64,000 nucleotides of DNA from Adenanthera pavonina (Eukaryota > Streptophyta > Magnoliopsida > Fabales > Fabaceae): contig JAIVEN010000010.1 in assembly GCA_026686845.1 (NCBI GenBank), positions 32,958,001 through 33,022,000 on the forward strand, in the 5' to 3' direction. The notes beneath the pieces are model-generated. The model made no database searches. It saw nothing but the letters and a program-made list of their open reading frames with translations, and was not told the origin of the DNA. This document shows, in pieces, positions 35,968 to 49,300 of the stretch (within the stretch, counting starts at the first letter, position 1; every line of letters begins with the position of its first letter). The position numbers and the translations under genes were made by a program.

Positions 35968-37897
35968 TTATTAAACTAGATACTCTTGTTTCTTTCCAAT
36001 CGCAATTTGTACTCTATGAATGGTGTTGTATATCTCTGCATCACAGAGTAGTTATCGGTTACATTACATTAAAAAAATTGTAATAATGATTGTGAAACAC
36101 ACGCATGGTCAGATTCTATAAATCATGGCTATGAAAGTTTGTCAAATTTATACTACCTTCTGTAGGTCTCATTCCAATGCTTGGCGGTGTTGTATATCTG
36201 TCATGTACTTATATATTGTAATACAATGGAAAATACTAGTTAAGATTATGACATATTTAGATCTTCAGTTTATTTTTGTGAACCGTGAACCCAACAAACT
36301 TGAAATTTTAGATTTACAGTTAGTTAGATAATCCTTGTATTTTTTCTAAAGTGTCATAGCTTTAATATAATTTTTTTTATTTTTATCCCTTGCTGCTTTT
36401 ACTTTACTTCGTACGGTTGAACTCAAGGACACGAAGGCAAGAGCCTATGGAATACATCCTGTTCAAATAGGGTCATTAGATATGTGGCTTCTCCGTAAAG
36501 ATTAAGTTTTACAAATCATATGTAGGTCAACTTTTTTTATATGTGAGAAGGTACAAAAAGTATGAGGGAAGAATTTATTATTTGTTGATGTTGAATGTTT
36601 TTAATTACATCGATATATATATATCTGATCTGCAGAAAGAGAGAAACCAGATCTTTTAAATATATAAATTTTAACATTATCAAATTGCAGCATTATTTTA
36701 AATTGCGTGGTTTCTTTTTACTTTTTCTCTTTTTGTTCTTTTTCATCTAAAAACACATGCAAATGTATGTAGGGTACTCTCTAATTCTTACAAAGTGGTG
36801 TTAAAATTTAACATCACAGCATGATCTAACATAATACTATAGAGAAGCCTAAAATAATGATTGACAATTTTATTTTTTTGTAGAAGAGAAAAAACTAATA
36901 AGAATATTAACAAACAGTACCCAGTTAATCAACGTAAAGATATGCCTGATGAAGGTAATTTGTAGCTACCATTCTTGCTTTAAAAAAAAAAAACTAACTT
37001 GGATTCTTTTCCTGGCATATATATGTTAAGTAATTACTATTACTATCACTATTACTACTACTACAATTATTGTTATTATTATTATCATTATTTTAATGAG
37101 CACTAAGGGTAATTAAAAACTAATTTTTTGAGATGTATAGATAATTGAAATGGGTTTTGCCTCTTCTAAATAAGTTCTTTTCTATACACATGATGAGAGA
37201 TTGAACCTAAAACAGTATACTTAAGAAATTTAACTATCTACCAACTCTTATAGGATCTTGTTGGTTATTATTATTGCAAGCAATTCAATTGGTTAGAAAC
37301 TCTTGGGTTTCGGACTTTATTATCTATAATTCAAAACAAGGCCATATGATATAATTAGTCAATTGGACAATTTGCAACCAAATTAGCTAGCATTCTTAAG
37401 ATCACCTTAATTGTTATACACGACACATATTGCAAGCATAATCCGTGCATATGTGTAACCCGGTTTAGCAACTATTTAGATTCTTTATTTTTACAATAAA
37501 CAAGTTAGAAGACAATTTTCCATTCCATCCAAGTAACACAAGCACCAGTGAAATGGTCAGTGATATAATTACAAAGTATAAATAATTAATAATTGCTAAG
37601 TCTTCCACAACCACACGTAGACGTTTTTATTGTATACCATTTTTGTATATTTTAATCATTATTGTCAGTGTCTTTGAATGGTAATCATTACACCATTATC
37701 ATCATTAAAATCACATTTTCATGAAACATTGCTTTTAAAAGAATTTTCCCAAAGACCTCCATTTTAACACTTTACGCAGCTGTCTTATTCATTATATTTT
37801 TTCAGGCACTTCAAATATAGAAAGACTAGTTTTTTGGTAATTCTTTAGAGATTAAATTATAGAACTTGATTGGTTTACCAATCATGACAGATTTTGC
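35968..37897. other. Spacer between the pseudogene and the first intact protease gene
   Basis: The left half is the 3' flank of the pseudogene unit. From about 36710 it is the start of the next repeat unit, which matches 39990 onward. It is AT-rich with simple ATT and ACT runs near 37030-37090. No further gene is seen. Confidence 0.55.
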
Positions 37898-37905
37898 TTT
37901 ATATA
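37898..37905 (+). promoter_or_regulatory. TATA box of SAG12-like gene 1
   Basis: TTTATATA in the context GCTTTATATACGCC, about 90 nt before the ATG at 37989. The same context and distance recur before the second gene. Confidence 0.7.
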
Positions 37906-37988
37906 CGCCTCAAGAACATTGGAGGTCATCACACAGCATCTTCATAACACTTGACTGAGCCATCTAAAGCATTTGTTTCAGTAACAAT

Positions 37989-39102
37989 ATGACTTTCAAA
38001 ATCCAATCTAAGCAAACATTTTCATTGGCTTTTCTTTTGCTGGGAATGTTGGCATTTCAAGCCACATCTCGCACTCTCCAGGAAGCTTCAATGCAGGAGA
38101 GGCATGAACAATGGATGGCTCGTTATGGAAGAGTGTATAAGGATCCTCAAGAGAAGGAGAAGCGTTTTAAGATATTCAAGCAAAATGTGGAATACATTGA
38201 AGCCTTCAATGGTGCTGGAACCAAGCCTTACAAGCTAGGTATAAATCAATTTGCAGATCTCACTAATGATGAATTCACATCTTCTAGGAACAGATTCAAG
38301 GGTCATATGTGTTCCTCAATCATAAGGACATCCTCTTTCAAATATGAAAATGTGACCCCTGTGCCTTCCTCTGTGGATTGGAGAAAACAAGGTGCTGTCA
38401 CACCCGTCAAGAATCAAGGCGAATGTGGTATGTTTTGTCTGATTATTCCTTAAAACTAACAAATTAGCCAAGATTCAAGTTCTGTCTTACTTTCTTATAC
38501 TTTTATCCATTGTAGGATGTTGCTGGGCATTTTCTGCTGTGGCAGCAACAGAAGGAATCACTAAGTTGAGCACCGGGAAATTGATCTCTTTGTCAGAGCA
38601 AGAGCTAGTCGACTGCGACACAGGTGTGGACCAAGGTTGTGAAGGAGGTCTGATGGACGATGCCTTCAAATTTATCATACAAAACCATGGTATAACCTCA
38701 GAAGCCAACTACCCTTACAAGGGTGTTGATGGAACCTGCAATGCCAATGAAGAAGCCAATCATGCAGCGACCATTAAGGGGTATGAGGATGTTCCCGCCA
38801 ATAGCGAGCAGGCACTACAAAAAGCAGTGGCTAACCAACCAGTTTCAGTGGCCATAGATGCAAGTGGATCTGATTTTCAGCTCTACTCAAGTGGCATTTT
38901 CACAGGTTCTTGTGGCACTGAGTTGGATCACGGTGTCACTGCTGTCGGTTATGGTGTCAGTGATGGAACTGAATATTGGTTAGTGAAAAACTCGTGGGGA
39001 ACAGAGTGGGGTGAAGAAGGATATATCAGAATGCAGAGAAATGTGGATGCTCAAGAAGGCCTTTGTGGCATAGCAATGCAAGCTTCTTATCCCACTGCAT
39101 AA
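37989..39102 (+). CDS. SAG12: SAG12-like papain-family cysteine protease, tandem copy 1
   Basis: Exons 37989-38427 and 38516-39102 total 1026 nt and encode 341 residues, with a phase-1 intron of 88 bp. The order is signal peptide, I29 inhibitory propeptide with the ERFNIN helix (EKRFKIFKQNVEYIEAFN), the NQFADLTNDEF block, then mature C1A peptidase. The active site is visible: QGECGCCWAFSAVAA (nucleophile Cys in CCWAF), LDHGVTAVGYG (His) and KNSWGTEWGEEGY (Asn). GCEGGLMDDAF and the C-terminal GLCGIAMQASYPT are typical of SAG12, a vacuolar protease of senescing leaves. There is no KDEL tail. It differs from copy 2 at five residues (positions 2, 11, an Ile/Thr and a Pro/Leu late in the propeptide, and Asp/Asn near the C-terminus). 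Confidence 0.95.
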
Positions 39103-41092
39103 TTGTTTCAAATTGCAATTTCTGCTCTACGAATGGTGTAGTATATCTACGCACCATTGAGTACTTATCAATTACATTGTATCAAAAAAATTGCATTGAT
39201 TGTGACACACACTCATGGTCAGATTCTATATATCATGACTATGAAAGTTTGTAAAATTTACACTACTTTCTTTAGGTTTCATTCCAACAGTTAGCAATGT
39301 TGTATGTCCGTCATGTACTTATCTATTATAATACAATGAAAAATATTAGTTATGATTATGATATATTTAGATCTTCAGTTTATCTTTGTGAAATGTGACT
39401 CCATCAAAGTTGAAATTTTAGATTTACAATTAGTTAGATAATCCTTATGTTTTTTAACAGTAGGAGTTTGAAAACCTTAATTTGACATGTTTTTCTATAC
39501 ATTGCACACGAAAGCTGAAATGTTATTGATGCCATTTCTACACTGCTTTCAGGGACTTTTTATTGCTTCTTCAAGGGCATATCTTCTGGTTTAAATATGT
39601 TATAGGATAACGTTGTTCATATGTCTTCTCTTTGGTGCTCTGCCCTTGTTTCTTTCAAGGGAACCGCTATGCAAAGAGATTGGATATCTTTTGTACACTA
39701 ATTAAATTACAACAATTGTACGTGGGATTCTAAAGTGTCATGGCTTTCATATAATTTTGAGTATTTTTATCCTTTGCTGTGTTTTTAATTTACTTCATAT
39801 GGTTAAACTCAAGGACACGAAGGTACAAGCCTACGGAATACATCCTGCGCAAGTAAGGTCATTAAACATGTGCTTGGCTTCTCTATGAATTAAATTTTAC
39901 ATATCATATGTAGATCAACTTTTTTATGTGTGTGAAGATATAAAAAGAATGAGAGAATTTATTATTTGTTGATGTTGAATTTTTTAATTACGCTCTGCTT
40001 TTCTTTTTCTCTTTTTGTTCTTTTTTTTTTAACCTAAAATCACATACAAATGTGTGCAGGATGCTCTCTAATTCTTACAAAGTGGTGTTAAAATTTAAAA
40101 TTACCGCATGATCTAACATGCTGCAATATAGAAGCCTAGAATAATGATTGGCATTTTTTTTGTGAAACAGGAAAAATCAATAAGAATATTAGCAAACAGT
40201 AACCAATTAATCACAGTAAAGATATGCCTGATGAAGGTAAATTATAGCTACATTTCTTGCTTTAAAAAAGAAAAACAGAGAAAAGAAAAAACTACCTTGG
40301 GTTCTTCTACTGGCATATACATGTTAAGTTATTATTATTATTATTATTATTACTACTACTGTTACTACAAGTAATTCAATTGGTTAGAAACTCTTGGGTT
40401 TCATACTTTATTATCTATAATTCAAAACAAGGCCATATGATAATTAATCAGTTTGACAATTTACAACCAAATTAGCTGGCATTCTTAAGATCACCTCAAT
40501 TGTTATACACAACACATCGCAAACTAATACAAACATGTAAGTAACCTGGTTTAGCAACCTTTTAGTTTCTTTATTCTTATAATAAACTAATTCAAACATA
40601 AGTAACCTAGTTTAGCAACCATTTAGATTCTTTATTTTTACAATGAACAAGTTAGAAGACAGCTTTCCATTCCATCCCAGTAACACAAGCACAAGCGAAA
40701 TGGTCAATAGTGATGTAAATATATAGTATAAATAATTAATTGTTAGTCTTCCACAACCACACGTAGATGTTTGTATGTACCATTTTTGTAGATTTTAATA
40801 ATTATTGTCAGTGTCTTTGAATGGTAATTTGAGGTTAACTTTGGCACTTAGCTACAACTCTGAAGGCACAAATTCCTATTTGTTTAGCTATGCGGGGGAA
40901 TTTTAAAATAATATTTTCATGAAACATTACTTTTAAGAGATTTTTCTCAAAGACCTTCATTTTAACACTCTATGCAGCTGTCTTATTCATAACATTTTTT
41001 CAGGCACTACAAAGAAAAGGCTAGTCTTTTACTAATTATTTAGAGATTAAATTATAGAACTTGATTGGCTTATCAGTCATGACAGATTTTGC
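39103..41092. other. Spacer between the two intact protease genes
   Basis: The left half is the 3' flank of unit 1, including 39552-39805, which is also found in the DUF538 downstream region. From about 39990 it is the start of unit 2. A TTA/ACT repeat lies near 40328-40370. No gene is seen. Confidence 0.55.
40328..40368. repeat. ATT/ACT trinucleotide tract
   Basis: A run of TTA units passing into CTA units. A similar but different-length tract is present at the equivalent place in the previous unit (about 37035-37095). Confidence 0.85.
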
Positions 41093-41100
41093 TTTATATA
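41093..41100 (+). promoter_or_regulatory. TATA box of SAG12-like gene 2
   Basis: TTTATATA in the same context as at 37898, about 91 nt before the ATG at 41184. Confidence 0.7.
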
Positions 41101-41183
41101 CGCCTCAAGAGCATTGGAGGTCTTCACACAGCATCTTTCTCACACTTGACTGAGCCATCTGAAGCATTTGTTTCAGCAACAAT

Positions 41184-42297
41184 ATGGCTTTCAAAATCCA
41201 ATCTAAGCAAACTCTTTCATTGGCTTTTCTTTTGCTGGGAATGTTGGCATTTCAAGCCACATCTCGCACTCTCCAGGAAGCTTCAATGCAGGAGAGGCAT
41301 GAACAATGGATGGCTCGTTATGGAAGAGTGTATAAGGATCCTCAAGAGAAGGAGAAGCGTTTTAAGATATTCAAGCAAAATGTGGAATACATTGAAGCCT
41401 TCAATGGTGCTGGAACCAAGCCTTACAAGCTAGGTATAAATCAATTTGCAGATCTCACTAATGATGAATTCACATCTTCTAGGAACAGATTCAAGGGTCA
41501 TATGTGTTCCTCAATCACAAGGACATCCTCTTTCAAATATGAAAATGTGACCCTTGTGCCTTCCTCTGTGGATTGGAGAAAACAAGGTGCTGTCACACCC
41601 GTCAAGAATCAAGGCGAATGTGGTATGTTTTGTCTGATTATTCCTTAAAACTAACAAATTAGCCAAGATTCAAGTTCTGTCTTACTTTCTTGTACTTTTA
41701 TCCATTGTAGGATGTTGCTGGGCATTTTCTGCTGTGGCAGCAACAGAAGGAATCACTAAGTTGAGCACCGGGAAATTGATCTCTTTGTCAGAGCAAGAGC
41801 TAGTCGACTGCGACACAGGTGTGGACCAAGGTTGTGAAGGAGGTCTGATGGACGATGCCTTCAAATTTATCATACAAAACCATGGTATAACCTCAGAAGC
41901 CAACTACCCTTACAAGGGTGTTGATGGAACCTGCAATGCCAATGAAGAAGCCAATCATGCAGCGACCATTAAGGGGTATGAGGATGTCCCAGCCAATAGC
42001 GAGCAGGCACTACAAAAAGCAGTGGCTAACCAACCAGTTTCAGTGGCCATAGATGCAAGTGGATCTGATTTTCAGCTCTACTCAAGTGGCATTTTCACAG
42101 GTTCTTGTGGCACTGAGTTGGATCACGGTGTCACTGCTGTCGGTTATGGTGTCAGTGATGGAACTGAATACTGGTTAGTGAAAAACTCGTGGGGAACAGA
42201 GTGGGGTGAAGAAGGATACATCAGAATGCAGAGAAATGTGAATGCTCAGGAAGGCCTTTGTGGCATAGCAATGCAAGCTTCTTATCCCACTGCATAA
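41184..42297 (+). CDS. SAG12: SAG12-like papain-family cysteine protease, tandem copy 2
   Basis: Exons 41184-41622 and 41711-42297 encode 341 residues. It lies exactly 3195 bp from copy 1, with the same exon and intron lengths. The signal peptide, ERFNIN propeptide, Cys-His-Asn active site and disulphide-region blocks are all intact, as in copy 1. Only five residue changes separate the two proteins. The intron differs at about one base in 88, while the 125 bp before the ATG differ at roughly ten positions. The expected role is vacuolar protein breakdown during senescence or stress, inferred from SAG12 family membership. Both copies should be active enzymes. Confidence 0.95.
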
Positions 42298-43312
42298 TTA
42301 CTAAAGCAGATACTCCTATTTCTTTCAAACCTCAATTTCTGCTCTATGAATGGCGTTGTATATCTATGCGCCATTGAATACTTATCTATTACCTTACTTG
42401 AAAAAAATAGTAATGGTTGGGCCTCATACACTCATGGTCATATTCTATAGCTCATGACCATAAAAGTTTGTCAAATTTATACTACATTCTTCAAGACTCA
42501 ATTCCAACACTTAGTAGTGTTGTATATCTGTTGTGTACTTAGTGTTGTATATGATCTGTTGTTACTTGCATATTATAATACAATGGAATGTACCAATTAT
42601 GACTAAGATATAATTTAATCTTCAGTTTATCTTTTTGAAATGTGAAGAGTAAGACTTGAATTTTATAGTTATTCAGATTGTCCTTGTATTTTTAAATAGC
42701 ATGAGCTTTAGATTATGATATTCGCTAGAAGATTAACAAGATTAACTAACTAAATCTAATTGACCAAAAATTTGATTTCTTCACCCTCTTCTATCAATTT
42801 TTATTTTTTATGTTTTGGTAATAAACGGGGCGAAACGCCCATTTTTATTTTACACCAAATCCCATAAAATAATCATTTTTCCAATATAATTAGATATATA
42901 TTTTTTCAAACACTTACAAATGAATAAATGAATTTTTCTTGGTTTAGAAGCAAGAGAGCTTGATATTGTGAGCGATTCGATATATTGATTTGGATCATCC
43001 ACGCGCGCGAGTTCTTTTGTATTTTTGACAGTTCTTCTGCTTATGCTTAAGATCACGAAATTCAAAATTTTGAAGCGACCAAGTCCCTATTATAACTCTA
43101 CACTCACTCTCCACACTCGTCTTCGTCTGCGTTCTTCTGCAACTCTCTATCTACCCGTGGTTTGCCTTTCCCGGTTATCACTGGTAACCTCTCGTCTTCT
43201 TGCTTCAGATTGGTATCGTTGATTGTGGGGTCCTCTTTTCTCTTTTCAACAAACTTTTTTTTTCCAGCCATTTTTTCTTCCGATCTGCTTTGGAGGTTGA
43301 GTTCGGTTGGAT
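42298..43312. other. Protease 3' flank and GCP2 promoter/5' UTR
   Basis: The first ~350 bp match the 3' flanks of the other protease units. From about 43080, pyrimidine-rich sequence (CTCTCCACACTCGTCTTCGTCTG) looks like the GCP2 leader. An in-frame TGA at 43298 precedes the GCP2 ATG. Confidence 0.5.
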
Positions 43313-46300
43313 ATGAACCTAAGCAGTGCTGGGTTTAAAAATCCCATTGGCTGTTACGATGCCGCTGTTCAAGTATGTGCCCCCCAACCCACACCCCCCC
43401 CCCCCTCCTCTTCCTTCCGCTCTGTTGATTTATTCCTTGTTTTTTTCATTTTAATTCATTTGAAATGTTGGGGAGGTGCAAATTTCTTGTTTAAGGTGGT
43501 GAACTTATTTCAAGTTTTAGCATATGGGAATATGTCTCCGGGGACTTGATAGATGATTTGTTTTCTGCATAGTTGGATGGTTTCGTTTATTAGGTAGGGT
43601 TGTTGGACTTCAATTTATGCACAAAATTCCATTTAAACAGAATTTTTAGTGACCTCAATGGTTGCATGTCTACCAAAAAAAAAATTCTCATTTGTTGTGG
43701 CAACTGCGAAGAGGTAGACTTTCTTCAATTTTGTGTGATTTTGGTGCATTTGATGACAGCTGAAAAATTGTTAAAGAGAGTTAGAATGAGTTGTCAGATA
43801 TACCACATTCGGCAAAATTTAGAAGGGAGATGAGTTTTGTGGATTCCTTCAACTCCTTCAGTCCTCGTGTCAGCTTCATATTGCCATTTTATTCATTTTT
43901 AACCAGGCTAGTTGCATAACCATTGGATTGATGAGACTTACATCTGTGCAGAGCTGCACAGGTGGTTTCATATGAGTTAAACAGCATAAATTTTGAGTGG
44001 GGCCACACAATGTTAGGTGGGGAAACTGCTACAGTTAGGACTCCAATAGTTGTGTAGGTAGCATTAATCTTGAGTTTGGGTTGAATTCTACTTGTTTTCT
44101 GTTTCCCATGTATCCTTGTGTTCAAGTGTATGTGAATTTCAGCTTACAAGAGTTTTTGTTTTGAAGTGCTGTTAATATTTACATGATTATCGGATTATTG
44201 TCCTCTCAAGCTCAAGAAATTATTTATTATTTTGTTCTGTTGACATGTAGGAGCTTATTGTTATTGATGATATCCTGTCAGCCATGGTTGGGATTGAAGG
44301 ACGTTACATCTTGATTAAAACAGTTCGTGGAAAGCATGATGACATTGATTTCCGGGTTGATCCATCTATGGATTTGGCACTTCAGGTGAGAATTGGTGTA
44401 ACTTGCATATGTTTAGCTGAAATTGACTCTGATCAGACTTCAATCTAACATGAGAGATGCCAAACCTTAGCATATTACTGCATAGGGAAAGTAATGTGAT
44501 ATGATATTTAGGTAATTAACAAGCTAGCCAGGAAATGGGATTTGTTTTTTGGAAAGCATTTCTTTTGCTCTGAATTTATGTGCAAATTAACTAATCCAAA
44601 GTCAAAGATTCATTCGTCTGTCTAGATCTCTGGATATTTGTTGACTCTCTTCACAACTTTGTAAACTATTCTAGTGAACTGTGAAGCATCTTATTGAAAC
44701 TTATAGAAAGAAATAACTTTATTCATGCCCTGCTCCTGATGGAGGCCCTTAAAAAGGAAATTTAATTTTTCCACACAAAAGTGAACCTGATGGCTTTTGT
44801 AATTGTAATATGTCTCTAAATTATGGACAATACAATGGAATACAATGATGAAAGCATGGCATACTTTTAGGGCTGCATGCAGCAGTAAATTGTTCTAATA
44901 GTTGATCTGAATCAATAAATTTTGCAGGAATTGGCGAAACGTATATTCCCTCTATGTAAGAGCTTTATCTTGATCAATCAGTTTGTGGAATCAAGGTCTC
45001 AATTCAAGAATGGCTTAGTGAATCATGCATTTTCTGCTGCACTCAGGGCACTCCTTCTTGTAGGTTTTTCTACATAGTTTTTCGTTTGGTCAATTTCCAT
45101 GCCGTGGCATTGGTACTTGCTTATTTGATCTAAATCACTATTTGAATATCTATTATATTATTAAAAATATAAATGTTCTCTGTTGATGTGTGTGCATACT
45201 TATTGCTGAAAACTGCCAATGTTGGGCTATGTTTTGGGATGCTGCTTGTCATATTGTATATCTTCCAGTTTAGTTATTAGAAACTAGGCCTGTGTTAGCA
45301 CAGTTGTTCAGGTGATCTATAAGTTGGTATGTTTTTCAAGAGGTTTTTGGTCAACCTACTCCAAGTTACAAATGATTATATCGAGCATGCTCAAACTGAA
45401 TATACTAGAAATTAACTAGTACTGCAGAGTGGCCTTCAGCCTCATACATGTTCTTTTCGTTTGGAATATTATATACTCCCTCTGGTTTCAAATATGAGGC
45501 ATCTTGTGGAGGGTTCCCATGATCCAAAATATAAGTCACCTCTTAAAATTTCTGCATCATTAAATGTCTTTTTCCCAAAATACCCTTCATTCATTGAAGT
45601 ATGAGAGAGAAATTTGGGATTCACGAGGGAGGTCAACAATTAATTAAGGGCAAATCTGGGAAAAAATATATTTTGCTGCAAATTTAGTTAGTTTAACTAA
45701 CTTTAATTACTTTTTATTGTTCTGTGTGAGGTAGGTAATGGTGCTTTATATTTGAGATTGATGGGGGTAGATGTTAGATAATTTTTATTTATGAAATTCA
45801 AATAGTCCCCTACTTATGCTACGGTTGATCTATCTTTTCCAGGATTATCAGGCCATGGTAGCACAGCTTGAGCACCAATTTCATCTTGGGAGACTTTCCC
45901 TTCAAGGATTGTGGTTCTACTGCCAGGTCTGTGTTTAAGATAAGTGAATGCAAATATTTGTCAAATCCTGGCTAATGTTATTTTTAGTTTTGTTGCAGCC
46001 CATGATGGGGTCGATGCATGCACTATCTATTGTAACACAGAAGGCTTCAGTTAACAACTTTTCGGGTTCTGCTGTTCTTAATTTATTGCAGAGCCAGGTA
46101 AAACTTATCTATAGATGACCATACATTCTCAAGGAGTCAAACAGAAACTCCTATATGATGGTTATCCTTTTCCATATATGTTAAACAAGTCTTTGTTTAG
46201 TTTTATTGGTCAGTTGATTAAATATTCCTCTACCGTGACTTTTTTTGTATTTAGGCAAAGGCTATGGCTGGAGACAACGCAGTTAGGTTGTTACTGGAAA

Positions 46301-49300
46301 AAATGACTCAATGTGCCAGTAATGCTTACCTGAGCATATTAGAAAGGTAGTCCTAACTTTGCCCTCCTGTATGAGGTTCATCCTTGACTGAAACATGGAA
46401 TTTTTTCTCTGTAGTTACATATTAATTCTGATTGTGCATTACTGTTCCACTTAAATCAATATTGTTAGATGATTTTTCTTACCATTTTATGGATCAAATG
46501 GTCTGAGTACCTTGATTTGCTCATCAATTTGTAGAATAATTTTACAGTAAATCAAATTAATATTAGTTTATGATACCATGGATGTTTTCTTTTTCTGCAT
46601 CTCACTTTAACACTGAGAAGCTTTGTCCTTCAAATTGGGTTCATAACATGTCAACAGTGGCTATAGGAATATATTCAAGTTCCATTGTATTTGACTTGGG
46701 TCTACACATACTAAGATAATGATCTTGCTTATATCATTAGAACGGATCCCTTCATAATCTGCCAATATTGATAACAAATCATAGATGTCTTCTCTCACTG
46801 TCAGCTTGCAGATGTTATTATTCTGTTTCCGGAGCAGGAAAGGTTTATTTTGGGAATGTTTCTTTCATCATCTGTCTTATTGAAATTGTTTCTGGGTTAA
46901 AGGATATTTTGGAATGTATGCTTTGGTAGAATTGAATTTGAACTACCCAGTTCTTTCTTCTATGGCTTCTCTCACACATTGTCAAGTTCCGAATTGGCAT
47001 CTTACCTTTCTGGGCATCTCTGTTGAGGGTAACCTTAGGTCTTCTTTCTGGGTGCCGTTTGTTCAGAAATTGTCTAAAAATTTAGACGCAAGGGTTCTTT
47101 CTTCTTTATTGTGGCTAATTTACTCTTACTCAATCTTGTCTATCTAGCATTAGCTTCTATTGTCTTTCTCTTTTTAAAATCCAGTGATCAATGACCAGAG
47201 ACTTGGGTAGGATTTTTAGAGATTTTCTTTGGTTGGGTGAGTAAGGATAGATCACTTTGTTAGTTGAGAGGTTTGTTGTAACTCGTAGGCCTAAGAAGAA
47301 AGGGTGTTTGGGCCTTAGATATTTGGTCTCTTTAAGTTTTGTTTTGACTGATGAATGGCTATTGCAATTCCTGAGACATTTTCTTTTTGGGATCAGCTAA
47401 TTTGGAATATGGTTTACGTCAGAATGGATGGGATGTTAATATAGTGCATTTGACGACTTTTACTAGCCCATAATATTTTTTCCACAAGATTAATAGATTA
47501 TGCTTCTCTAAGATCTTGTGCATTCAAAGTGGGTGATGCTGTTTGATTAGGATTGAGGAGGATCTTTAGAGAGGCACGTTCTTTTTTGTCAAGCTTTTCT
47601 GAATTTGTCTTGTCTTTCCTTTTTGCACAATTCTCCAATTGAAGGAGGGCTTTGGAGATAGTTTTATGTATTAGAAAAAGGGTATCAATATGGACTCTGT
47701 GTATTCTCATCGTTAGACATGGATGAGGATTTAGATTTGGCGAATACAGACTTGGATTCTCTAGTTGATGTTGCTAAAGTGGATTCCTCTCCCCATGGGA
47801 TTCAAAATGCAAATTCATTGCAGTATTTTAGCTACGGCTATATTTAAGAATAAGTCTAATAAACAGCCTCAACCAATACTTCAGTGGCAAGTGAAAACAA
47901 TCCAACAAAAAAGATTAATTTAGCAAGGACATTGTCATAATTGTTTAAAGGTTAAAGCACCGAGGCAATTCACTTGAATGTTTTCTGAATCCCCATTAAT
48001 TGTCGAGGAAGATAAAAGAAAGAAAAACACACAACTCTAATCATTTTCCTGTATGTCTGACAGTGTTGGAGCAACAACTATCAACACACGTTTGCTTGCT
48101 TCAAATATCCCAGTTTGCTGTCCTTGAATCTCTCTCTCTCTCTCTCTCTCTGTATTAAAAAATCCCAATTTGCAAGCCATGGCTGCATTGTTAAAAGCTA
48201 GCATGAGCTTAGAAGTAAGATAATGGTAACATTGTTGAGTAAAGATACAAAGAAATTTCCCCTTGTTTTCTGCTTATTTTTTGTTGAGAAAGGAAGGGGA
48301 AGGGATGAATGGAGCGAAGTGAAACAAGCATAACCTTGGGAACTGTCTGAGAATTGCATGGAAGACAAAATTTGGCGGTCAAAAGCCTTAAATACTTGAG
48401 TGACGAACAGTATTTGAAACTCCAGTAATTGTTTTAAAATCTAGAAAATATGTACGGATTCTCTCTTAACCTCTGCTAATGGACACTAATATTGTTTGAA
48501 GTTATTATTTAAATAAATTTAAGGGTAGTTTAAACATTTAATTAATCAATCTAGCTGTTGATTGGCCTCTAATGTGGTTTGGTTAAGCATTGCTTTAGGA
48601 AAAGGACTAAATGATAGTGTATTTTTAAAATATAAGTGAGGTCAGTGTATATTTATAAACTAGAGAGGAGGTCCATGTATTTAGTTCATAAAATTTTAGT
48701 TGTTTCTGATTATTTTTTCACTTTCGTGTGCATATTGGACTTGAACAATGTGGAAGATGGGTCTATGAAGGAGTGATAGATGACCCTTATGGAGAATTTT
48801 TCATTGCTGAGAATAAATCACTCCAGAAGGTAGTTTAATATCTTAATATCTTTCCATCATTCACAACAACCTATATTGTTTTTCAGTGTCTTGCTTTAGA
48901 CAGTCACAATTTTAAATTCACTACAGGAGAGTCTCACTCAAGATAATGATGCTAAATATTGGCGACACCGTTACAGCCTCAAAGATGGAATTCCTAGTTT
49001 TCTATCAAATATTGCAGGAACAATCTTGACCACTGGAAAATATCTGAATGTCATGAGAGAATGCGGGCACAATGTGCAGGTTTTGTTACTGTAACAGTTC
49101 TGCTTTCTATACAGAATAGATTTATCTCAATCTTGTTGACATAGGAGGTTGATTGTAAAAGAAGACTTCCTTGTTTCATATCTGGTTTCGCCACTAAATG
49201 TAGTTAATTGTCTTCACTTTAGGTCCCTGCATCAGAAAATCCAAAACTAACGAGCTTTGGTTCAAATCTTCATTATCTTGAATGTATTAAGGCTGCTTAC

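Noticed and set aside
38487..38708. Minus-strand frame repeated at 41682-41903
   Set aside because: It recurs only because the protease gene is duplicated. It is antisense to exon 2 and not independent.
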